Shown here: positions 20,331-32,838 of the stretch, one piece after another
Numbering within the stretch: position 1 is the first letter of the stretch
Layout of the letters: each line of letters starts with the position of its first letter
NCBI GenBank assembly: GCA_963556255.1
Contig: OY744613.1
Location: 38,157,234 to 38,221,233 of the forward strand
Direction of reading: 5' to 3'
Source of the DNA: Allolobophora icterica
Taxonomy: Eukaryota > Annelida > Clitellata > Crassiclitellata > Lumbricidae
Length of the DNA stretch: 64,000 bases
The notes under the pieces: model-generated
The model's input: only the letters and a program-made list of their open reading frames with translations
Database searches by the model: none
What the model was told of the DNA's origin: nothing
Position numbers and translations under genes: made by a program

Positions 20331-23300
20331 GTTAGTTGAACTGCAATGCTGCAAAGCATCGCATTACTTGTCAAACGATGTAGTCTTATATACGTGCAGT
20401 AGGCCAACATTTCTTTTCATCACATTATGTTGCACTTACTTGCTTATTACTTACAGTAGTCCTTCCCGTGCAGGTCAGCACAATGGTAACAGACTCTTGT
20501 CAATCGCTAGTCTTCCGACTTCGTCCCACGACATCACCAAACACCTCACTCTTATAATATCCGGCCAATTCTTTCGTGTTCCCCTTCTCCTTTTCCCTTC
20601 AGACATCCAGTTCATCACTTAAAATTATTGTTTGGCTCTTTTATCCTTGTCCATACGAACTATAATGTCCCATAAATTTTAATTTTCTCTTTCTGATAGT
20701 GCTCTCTAAATCCTCTACTCCCATCTGCTCTCCTTTAGTTTCATTTGATATTTTGTCACTCCATGAAGCATGAAGAATTCTCACCAACCATCCTTCTGAC
20801 GAGAATGTGCCGCCCCATTATTTTTTGTTTGTCACTGTTATTGGCCTACTGCACAGCATTATAAAACCGATTATAGAAAAATCCAGTTAATTTAAGTTTG
20901 CTGCACGCGAGTTTTATCTGCACGTGAATTAATTCAACATATTTCTTCTATTTGCGATATGGATTCGGCAGTTACACTTTTTAGTAGAATGAATTATTAG
21001 CTAGAAACTTCACTGCCATCTATTTCAGATCGTAAGACGGAATATGGAGACGATTGGCCGCTGGGTGAGGAACAGATCAAAATCCTTAACGTAAATCAAG
21101 AGACCTTGGTGGATCTTCTGGATCCAACCGATCTTATCGTTCATATGTTCTCGGCAGAAATACTCAACAATCGACAACAGAAAAGCATTTCGAGCGAAAG
21201 AAACGTTTTTGTGAAGACACAGACTCTGTTGGAGGTCATAAGACAACGCAGTTTGCGAGACTACAAGAAAACAATCGAAAGTCTTCATGCTACAAATCAG
21301 AGTCATATTGCGCAGATCCTTGAGCAAGGAGGAGGCATGACACTGTTTCAGTTTTCTACATCTTAACTCCCATATGAAAATTTCTTCCTGTAGAAGAACT
21401 ACCTGAAAAAACAGTCAAAATTAATGCACTATCAAATTTAGTCTCAAACGTAATGAAACATCATACATTGACGCACTGAGAGCAATATTATATTATATTA
21501 TAATCTTCGTTTATTCATACAAATTCTCACTGACAGAACGCATTCAGGTACAGTTCACTTGGGTGCTGATTATTCACAGGTTAGACTATTTAGCAATAAA
21601 ATACAGTCACAGATATTACTGTGGCCTCTTAGAATAATTAAAATAAACTGCCTGTTGGGAATGTACTAAATAAACCAGTGATTGCCAATTTGATATCTAA
21701 CTGATGTAGTTGTATGCCAGTATAACGTAAACATTTACTTTGACAGCCACACGTACAGTACCTAGTGGCTAATGAAAGTATAACTAGTTGTGCAATGTGC
21801 AGGATACTCAGAATTTGTAAAATCTGATCTTGTTAATTTCAGTTGTTGTGAGAGTTCACGCTCAGCTGAATTCCGAAGAAGTCGACGAAACTGAAGAAGA
21901 GATTATCACTAGATTTGCTAGTGTTTTGAGCGGAAAATCTTTGGAGGCGTCCAATCGCATCCTCGTGGGAACTCTGAACGTCATCGCTGCCAAAAAAGGT
22001 CAAAGCGTCGTTCTTTACATCTACTGTAAAACACTGAAGGACCTGATACATCTGCAGGAGATGAATGCATCAGGAAAACTGCGAACGATAATTCAGACGA
22101 TATTTACTCAGCTGCTTTCACATGTTTTTTGGACGAAGGTGAACGTTGAAAATCTCAAGTCCGTTGTAGAATCTCTCTTTAATCAGCTGCTCTGTCAGTC
22201 ACAAATTCATCAAATAACAATTGACTTCGACGACGACGAGTACAACAAATGCAGATCATACTTTCCTGGTGAGAATTTATTATTTAAGATTATAATGTCT
22301 CGTTCTCTGCCTCTGCACACACATGCTCAGAATTCTCTGGAAATTTCGGATATCGCTGACCATAGACGATTAAGATGTTCTTGGCGAAAGTTTTGTCTTT
22401 GGCCGGCGTTCATTCAGATATGTTGGATGTCCCGCCTGTTAGAATTGTCCACCTTTTCATGTTCGTGTCTCTCTGCTGAGCCTATATAAGTTCTAAACAA
22501 GATGAAAACTTACACGTATCTTCCTCTTTGCCTGTTGGTTCATGATGTATCGAATTGTCAGGCCTCCAAGTTGCACTTCTAGTCTATTGCAAGAGGTAGT
22601 ATAGAAGTTTAGTTGTGTTGCATGGTAGCTTATATATGATCATTGCATCAAATATAGGCTACACTTCTAGTCACAAAAGGTTTGCGAAAAACATTACATT
22701 ACCCTCTCCTTGCCCTAGTTTTTTCTTACCTTAGCTTGCCTGACTCGACTTGATCTGAACTTACCTAACCGCGTTGCTAAAAGTGTTGACTTGCTTTATT
22801 TTGTTTGTTTTCCGGAAGTTATTTTATTGGTATTTACTTTGTTAGAGAGCACATTTGTTCGCGCAGTTTATGACTTCAGCCCAGCGGATATGAACGCAGC
22901 TGAGACAGTAGAATTAAGGAAGAGCTTGCTGAGGGAAGAGAGGAACGAGGCAGGATACTACATACTAGAAGATTATAGCATTGAATCATACGAAAGCTTT
23001 GATCCCACCCAAATGGCACTTTCCTTTGTGAAAGGGGAGCATTTTGAAATTAGAGATTTGTTGGATATTGGGTGAGTAGCTAACGTATGTATGTATGCAT
23101 GTATGTTAATATATACATGCATGTATGTTTGTATATAATTATGTTTGTATGTATGCTGCAATGCATGCATGTAGGCATGAATTAAACAGTTGTATACCGT
23201 CGACATCTAAGAGGCATTGCTTCTGTTGCTTCAATCCTTTCTTCTTCGTAGGTCTATAGGGCATATATCTGTGCACAATGTCATGTCAAACAGTCAGACA

Positions 23301-26300
23301 TATTTATACATTCATACATACATATATGCATACATACATGCACATATCCACCTATCCATGCATATATATACATATATATATACACACAGAATATCTCTAT
23401 CCTATATATACGTTGTCTGTGTCAAACAGACCAATCATGCGAAATGTCTAATAGGTTGAAACATGTTGCGTTTATTATCATCCTGAATGCGAATGTCCAA
23501 CGAACACGTCTAACCTTCCGAGTTCGTATACGAGCGCATTAGAAGTTCGAACTAAGCTACACAGTCGATTATGAGAGCTACAATAATTGAAAGATTGCTA
23601 CAAGAAGTCAAGAACTGTATTCTAGTCTTCTCAAGACGAACGGCTGGTGGCTGGTTTCTTTAGACATTGCTCTGTCGGTGTGACATTGCGTAAGCGTCCG
23701 ACAATTATCCAACAACATCGGCACCCTGGGTCATGGGATCGTACTGCCTTTCGCTACTACTCGACTAAGCTAACTTCTATATAGGCCTATACGGGCTTAC
23801 AGCTTCTTATGGTATAGTACTCGGAACATGAAGACTGCCTTCTGCATTTTGATTGGACTCCTCACATTTTACACTGGATCTTAAGAGTATATCTGCTAGG
23901 GTTTACTGAAAAGTGTGTCCTATACCCGGAGTTCCCTATCGAATTCTAATAATGGAAGCCAATGAACTAACTTATATAGAAGGCGGGTCTATTCAGATGA
24001 AGCTCCAAAGCAACATACATATATACACACACACACATAACTACATACACATAATAATAAAAACATGTATACACAAATGCACACATACATGCATATAAGC
24101 ATGCAATTGTATTAAAGTAACTGTAGAATCTATCCTATGCTAGGGATGATGTCGGTTGGTGGAAAGCAAAGCGCTTGAGCGATGGACAGATCGGATTCAT
24201 TCCGAGAAATCGTTTAGTCATCGATCACAACATTCAACAGTAAGTCTTCGGTTGAACTTAGATGTCATGTGTCACCAAATCTAAGATTTTCCCGTTTGCA
24301 GATGGCTTACAGGTCCCTGGGTGTAAGTCTCAACTGTCCAGGTGAGAACCTGCCAGCAACTGAATAGAAGACGGGTCGAATGGCGGCAAGGTATCAATCA
24401 CGTGGAACGAAACAACCCCACGAAATGCAGAGAAACCATGCAGGAGTTAAGAATATACTCAGAAACACAAACAAGTTCGCGATTGAAATGGATACGTATC
24501 TAAGCGAATATTTTATCTTTGGCAATTTTAAATCTCAAGAGCGCTGCTCCATATGTACAGATAATTTAGCCATATCCCTACAAACATTTGAACCACACTA
24601 AAATAAATATATGAATTATCAAAGAACTTCCATAGCTCAAGTGTTGTAATGCTCAAGGCATCAGTCGAATATCTCTGCTTAGTAAAAAACAACTAGAGTC
24701 CGGTTGCCAGGAGATCAGACAGACAGAGACAGAGACCGAGGGAGAGGGAGAGAGGGAGAGAGGGAGAGAGGGAGGGAGGGAGAGGGTGGAAGCAGAGGAG
24801 CTGCCGAGGCGAATCCGTCTGGAATATGAAAGATTGGAAGGCGGAGGACAAAATAGATTTGCGTTAGCCTGCATGATAATAAGTGTAATTGAGAACACAA
24901 ATTTCATCAGTAAACAAAGGAATGCTAGAAGAGTCACTGTCTAGTGGCAGGCTCACGCGCACATGTGGAGCCCAATCAACGGATTCGAATACAAAATTAA
25001 TGTGACAGAAAGCATTATGTTAAGCGTCTTTGCTTGGACCACCGCAATCCCTCACTGGTGGAAAATGACGCACTTCCGGCTATCCAGTGAGATGCCGATT
25101 TTCACGTGAAACAACAGAAGAGCAAAACAACAGGTCAAAAATTGTATTGTATTGTATCTAGAAATTTATAAAGCGCCTCTTGAAGAATAACTATTCAGAG
25201 GCGCTCTCAGCACAGAAGCCCCGGGGAAACAGAAATGCCTGTAGGGAACGCGAGACCGATGAGGAAAAGCCAGTCATTAGTTTGGCCCTGAGCACAGGAG
25301 GAAGTTCATTCCAGATCGTGGGACCCACTACAGCAAACACCCGATGCTGGGCCAAGGCAGTTCTAGCCCTGGGAACAAAAAGATCAAGCCGATTTACAGA
25401 GCGCAATGAGCGAGAAGAAGATGCAGATAGCGGTTTTCGCAGATAGTTCGAGAGATATTTCGGGGCAGTAGGCTGCTGAGATTTAGAGACAAGGAAAAGG
25501 ATCTTATATCGGATGCGCGCAGCAATAGGGAGCCAGTGAAGGACATCAAGCATGTCAGTAGAGATATGGGCACACCGGGGGAGTCGAGCGATGAGCCTAG
25601 CATGTTCTTTACCCTTACTTCCCAGAGACCCGACCCACTCCTTATCTTTTTCGCCCTCGGGCTCACAGTTTTTCCCTTCCAACTAAAAATGATAAAAACT
25701 TTATATCGAGGGTCCTATATATATCATGACTTGTATTAGTTTTGAAATGAACGAGAAACAGCTTATAGATTTCTATTAATTATTTTACTTAGGCCTATCT
25801 ATGATTGTTACCAATTGCGTTATGTCAAATGGTTGACGAATAAACGAATATTGGTTGATTGATTGATTTAGAACAGATTGAAGGGGGGAAAGACGCTGCT
25901 TGGGGAGACCCATGAGGAGCGAGTTGCAGTATAGTCCAAGCGTGAGCAGACAAATGCGTCAACTATGGTGGTAAAGACAGAAGGTGAGACCGAACGTCTG
26001 ATGGCCCTGAGACGCCTCAGTTGAAAGAAGCAGGAGCGAGTCATGTTGAAGATATGCTCTTTGAATGTGAGGGAGGAGTCAAGTGTGACACCCAAGTCGC
26101 GGACGGTGGAAGAGTAGGTGTAAGCAGGAAATTTCTCAGTTGACGGACCATGTACAAAAGCCTGAGCATCATCTGCATAAAGATGGCCATTTGCCCCATG
26201 TTTAGTAAATAGAGACGGGATATCAGCAGTGAAGAGGATGCATAGGATGGGACCGAGCACTGAGCCCTGGGGAACACCAAATTCAACATCTGTCCACTGA

Positions 26301-28550
26301 GTCCTGGTTTCACCGAGGACAACCAACTGTGCGTTGTCAGAAAGGTATGATTTAAACCAAAGAAGAGGAATACCAGAGAGGCCGTTGGACAGTTCCAGTC
26401 GCTGAAGCAGGATCTCATGATCAACCATGTCAAACGCAGATGAGACATCAAAAAGCGCCAGAAGAGAGAGATGAGAGTGATCAATAGCTGTATAAATATC
26501 AGACAGTAGGGATAAGAGAGCAGTTTCTGTGGAATGGTGGCCCCTGAAGCCAGATTGGGCGGCCGGTAGAAGCCCAGCTTGCTCAAAGTAAGGGAGTGGC
26601 TGAAGTGAAACTAGTCTTTCAAAGGACTTTGAGAGGAAAGAAAGATGGGAAATGGGCCGGTAATTTTAACAGGCATTTTGGTCAAGGTTTTCCTTTTTCA
26701 AGGTTGGGAAAACAATAGCTCGTTTTTGGGAAGCAGGTAGATAACCCTCAGAAAGCGACCTGTTCAATATGTAAACTAGAAATGGAGCTAAATCGTCTAA
26801 TATGTTCACCAAAATAAATGGGGGGAGAGGGTCAAGTTCGCATGATTTTTTGTTTGATGATCCAATTATTTTACGAAGTTCCGTTTCAAGGATTGGACGA
26901 AATCCTTCGAAGGTGTGGTCCGTGTGGGAGAATTGCGGAGGAGGGGCATCGTGAGTCTTCGCTCGAAGATCAGTAATCTTCCTTGTCATCAACTCTTTTA
27001 TTCGGGTTTAATGGCTTGATAATAATCTGTCGGGTGATAAAGTGATAGGCTACAGTCAAAGAATTTGATTCAATAACAACAGGAATTCGATTTGGTTACG
27101 TGCTTGGGTTGTTGCAACCTCGATTAACTCTGTCGATACCTCGTCAATCAACCACTGCATTGATCAACCACATTACCACGTATATTTAATAAGACCAAAT
27201 ATATTAAATAATAAGAATATGCGAAGCTTAGCGCTCTTCCCGTACAAAATTCTGTGATCAGTGGGCTGCCACCTACCGACGAAGGGGTTAGAAAGACGAT
27301 GATGGCGTCTAACCACAAGAGTTGCGCTGTAGTTAACTCTAGCAATACTTACTATATAACGTGAATGGAAAGAAGAAATTGAGCGGGAAGAGCGTTGATC
27401 TTCATATAGGCCCATTGTATAATTAAGTATATTAATTTTGATATTACTATAAATGGTACAACGGAACTCTGTTGCATTTCTGCTTAGAAAACGAAAAGAT
27501 GAAATTCCATTGTCACCAGGTTTGTATTTATAAAATGTGTTATATATTTCCTAATGACTTTCATAATATCATACATTATGCATGTATATTCCTCGTTCAA
27601 ACTGATGATTGGTCAGTTTTTAAGATGATATTCAGGTTGTAATTGTAATTGCAATTCGCAACTTCTATTGCGCCGGTGTCTAATGGACAAGGCACCAAGC
27701 GATGGCGCACGAAAATCAATTAGGCCTAATCCAGATTAATCCACTAACGCACATGCCAATCAAATCCTTATGGTATCATGACATTTGTATTCTCGAATTT
27801 GTAGAGCGTCATTCGAACATTCATCGATGGCTCCAGGCATATGATGCATATCTTATACAGATTTGCGTTAAATAGACGAAGATGTTAAAAACCCTCTTTT
27901 GTCTTCAGACATCAAGTCCTATAAGAACCACTGACTGAGAGACCCATGGAAAAGGTCAAACTCGTAATCGCAAAATCGAAATTTCTAAAGTGATACTCTA
28001 AAGCTAAGCGCAGGGCACCAGCTTATTCTCGAGCACTACGTTGTGTCGGGAGATGTGTCCAGAGATGTAAAAAGCTTGGAAGGTGGAGGAGAATGCTTGG
28101 ATGACGCTTCTTGCCTTGCCATACTTAAAAGTCACTTTGCATTTCACTGTGAGAGGCTGCACCGAGTATATGTATCATTTAGTACAATGTCTGTCTTATG
28201 GTGGGTTGTACAACCTTACAGATGGATGGATGTGAATCTTGTAGATCTGTTGGAATCATCGGATCAGTTGGCGAATAAGAAGCAGAAGACTAGCTGGACA
28301 AATAAAACTGTAAGCTTTATAGACATGTCCATTGCCTCCTGTATACTGAGTTACAGAAGCCATAATGTCCCTTTCTGGAACCCGATTTTAGTTTCACTTA
28401 CCAGCCGAATTGGCATACCGACTGTGGAATGCGCTGTTGGTAACCTTAGGTTTATCTCCTTGTATATAATGCCTTGTCTTGCATTACTTTGCAATTCTTG
28501 AGAAGGCGATCAATGTTAATATTATTATGCAGAGATTTTCTTATGTTTGA

Positions 28551-28640
<90 letters not shown>

Positions 28641-31600
28641 GTGTGTCAACTCCACTCTTCTTGGCAATTTTGTCTTCACGTCTTCCTTCTCACCTATATA
28701 CTTAGCCTAATCTATTCGTTTTCGTTACTCTACCTCTGCTTATAGGTAATTTAACTATGGTAGTGCGTGGTTATCATGAACAGAGTCCAAAAACTTTTCA
28801 AATATTTCTTCTTTCAACTCAACACACACACAAACTAAATATATTCATCAACTCTCCTTTGACACTAGCTCCACATTTCATCACACTCTTCATATTTCAA
28901 ATTGCTTCATCAGCAAATTCTTTTTCACGCCACAATGTGCGACGCATACAAATACCGGTACAACCATGCAGCTAATTAAATATCCTAGGTTTACTGCTCA
29001 AACATTGCCACATTATCGCATTATACACACTCACAATATATATATGTATATATATATATATATATATTTATACTCAGTGTAGCGTATATATATATATATA
29101 CGCAATCAGAATATAAGTAAGCCCTATTGAAACACATATTAAAATGTTACTGCAATAAAACAAAGCTACTTAATTGTAGGGCAATAAAGTCTCATGTGTT
29201 GCGTCTCATTTTGAAACCAGTGTGTATAGAGCAAGAAGATTGTTTCAGGCGAATAATCTGCCGCTCGAGTTGTTGGACATAATTCTTCGCAAGTCCTATC
29301 TTCAGTGCATCTTGTGTGAAAATCAGTCAACCAATCGAGACGTCATCTGGAAAATGTCGTCAGTCGACAACTGTTGGTTTCATAGAATCAAGAGACGAAA
29401 GTTCAAGAAGTCCGTCTGGCGCCACCTAGCAGGTGAGATTTTGAGATATCACTTGAGACTTCCAAGTTGTAACTGCAGACCTTATTACGTCGCACAGTCA
29501 GGAAGAAGTTATAGCTATAGGTCTCTAGGCCTACAGGACACGAGTTCCAGATAGTATACAAAATTTGTGATTTAGCGTAACAAGAACAGCAGGCCCAGAT
29601 GCCTTCATTAATTAGTTGCACAACTCGATTACGATTTCCTGATATTTTATGATGCTAGGAGATGAAATCGCATGACGTATACTTCTTCGGATTGGCATAC
29701 CGTCTGTGGAATGCGCTGGTGGTAACTATAGGTTTTCGTAACGCGCTAAATGCAGAGTTATGTTGCTACATTGCATTGTCAGTTTCAAAATGCATAATCT
29801 ATTGCAACATTTAAGTGCATGTTCAAGTTGCACATGATCGCTACCCGTTGCATATAGATGAATCCTTAAAGCTAACATTGCAAACAACATTGAATTAAGC
29901 CTTCGACATATAATTGTAGACTGCAAAATTCTCATCACGTGAGATAGCTTTAATTCTTATTATAATTTACTCTACTAGCTTATTTCATAGTTTTACTTTT
30001 GACCAATTAGGCTATACTTTGCATTGCATTGGGGGGGGGGGGAGAGGGCAGACGCAATGAGTCCTGCATGACATTATCGGCAGCCTGCCACTGCATGAAT
30101 GCTCGTGAACTTTGGTTGCTTATGTTTAATGCACAAAGTATCAACTGATAGTGCACAAAATAAGTAAGTAATAGTGCACAAAATAAGTAAGTAAATAAGC
30201 GGCAACAAGTTTAATACCCAGAAACTCGATCAACTGAAACAGAGAGGAAACCTAGCTGTGGTGATTGAGCCAAGTGAAAAGGTAAAGCTACAACCGGCAA
30301 AGTTGAGAGAACGCAATTGGCTATAGCAGTATACAGGTTTTATTAAGTCATTGCAGATAATAAATATATCATTAACAAATGTACGTTCTGCTGATGGCCA
30401 ATGATGCGTGTTCTTTTAACTAGCGAATCTGCATACACCTTTTACAAGCACTTGAAAACTGGTCTTTATCTCTGGAGTTTGGCTGGGAGACCCTCTGAGT
30501 AGGTATCTTGGAGGGGCGTTACATGTAGGCCTATATAAGTCCTCGTAATGCATGAACGAAAGTGTGTAAATATAACAATTATTGAACTATGAAGTCTGCT
30601 ACATGTTTTCGTACAGTGTTCTGCGCAAAAGTCGGCAGCCGAGCTGCCATTTACAGAAACAACCGACACTACTTAGAGCAAAACATCGAGATGCATGGTC
30701 TCATGAGTCGACTGAGGTCTGATGATTGCCTGACGGACTATGAAGGCAGAATCATCGGCAGACAGAAGGATAATCATTTCAAAGCGTTCTCTCATTTGGA
30801 AACTGTCTTGAAACGGATTGATGACGCGAGGCACTCGACATTTCTGCTTTGTCTGCGCCAAACTAATCAGAAACTTGTGACGAAAGTCGTAGAAAACGGT
30901 GGAGGTTCGCATTGGATTTGTCTGCTTTTCTTAATATTTTATTACGTTATATATATCATCTTGTATATGTAGGCCTAGTGAAAGTCTGAATATTATAGAC
31001 TTTATTTCGTCACTATCGAGCATAAGATAATATTCAAGCACAAATTTAGATAAGAAAACAGAAAGATACATGCATATAAAAGGGACAAAAAGCAATTCAA
31101 CTAACTGCATACTATGTGCGCGGAAGTCACTAATGCGTACACAGCTAGTTTGGCTGCTTTGGCAATCAACAAGAGTTATCACAAAGCATAGAAATCTGTT
31201 AGTACGGAATATAGGCCTATGCTTAGACAAATAAGAATACTGTTTCAAAACGATGTCAGTCTGAAACAGTAAACATCCAACACAGGCCTGCATGAAAATG
31301 AAAACTATACCGAAACTTATGCATATAGGCCTATTATAATAGGCGGTCTATCGTTCAGCTCCTCACAAACAATTTGTCTAATTCTTGTATCCGATATCAA
31401 ACACTCCACTAAGGCTTTCCAAATTTAGATCCTGAACCCGCCGTTCGTTCTGCAATTTTTTAAAACAACCCAACCAATACTATGTCTGAATTTACAGTTT
31501 TGCTTTTTAATCTGTTGAAAAGTTTGTATTTATCTCCTGTGTAGTTGTTCTAAAGGCAACCATTCTGAGCGATGAAATACGACGTAAGGAATCTTTCAAA

Positions 31601-32794
31601 CAAGATTTAGTTGAGAAATTGAACGATCTTCGAGGTAAACACCAACGAAGATCTCATCAAATCGAAAAACTCATCAATCAACTAAAGAACGACAACATAG
31701 AATTCCTCAACGCCAATCGAGACAAGAACCCAACGCTGTCGCTTTGGTGCAGATCGCAAACGACTCTTGAAACGATTAATTCTGTTGAATTCCGCAGACG
31801 TCTCTTGAATATTCTTGCCTTGCTCCCTGATTTTCAATTCTTTCGTGTTGAAGTAACTCAGGAAATTACAAAACCTTCCGTTCTCAACATAGACGTTGAT
31901 CAGCTAAAGAAAATAGCTGGTAAGTGATCAATCTATGCATGGACTTACACTTCGCAACATCACATGACAAAACAGACCATTAACATCGGCAGACATTATT
32001 TTGAACAGTTCTGACCGTTCGTATGGCATAATATCTCTCTTGCATACACTGTCCATTCTATGCGTGAACTGAAGATGCTTCATGGTGATTGGTTAACATA
32101 TACTTTGTGGCTGATTGGTTGAGGTTTTGTGGTGATTATTTGACCTAATTAAGACTGATTCGTTGACGTGTTTGCGACTCATTGATTGACCTGATTATGG
32201 TTGATTTTTTGACATGCTGCTGTGGCGATAGCAGAGTAGTTGAAAATGTTTGTAGGGCCTAATTGAATGGTTATTGTTGATTACATTGACAAGTGGCGAG
32301 CAGTGTGGGGCTGAGATACTTTTGGACACCCGGCCACTGTTAATGGACTTTAGAAATACTGAGCTGCTTTTGTCCTTTAAGAATAAACGCGAACCAGCAT
32401 TGTGTGCGATTTCTTATCATATTAGATTGTGGTTCTAAGCAGCAATAAATAAATAAATATACGTAATAAACAAATGATAAACGAGGATAGACAGAACCTT
32501 TAAATCAAACAGGATTTTATTCAGAATTCTGAATTTTTTTACATCTGAACACCTTTACAGTGGCGTTTTGAACCATGCAAATATGTGCTGGCAATAGAAC
32601 TTATCTATTGAACTCTGAAGCCAGTCGCTTAATTTTGTTTGACCTCCTTTGTACCTCACTGCAAAGTCGACATTTAGGCCTACTTAAAGGAAATGAATCT
32701 CTGCCCTATATCCCACTCTGCGATATAGCAGGCTTTACACGTTGACGTAACAATTACAGTTAATTTGGCCGCAACTTTGTCCATAATCAATTTT

Positions 32795-32838
<44 letters not shown>

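Noticed and set aside
28043..28501. 152-codon + strand open frame in the long CARD-gene intron
   Set aside because: It begins within a retroposon tail copy. A stretch near 28405 (GGCATACCGACTGTGGAATG) recurs at 29694 and looks like a broken LINE RT C-terminus.
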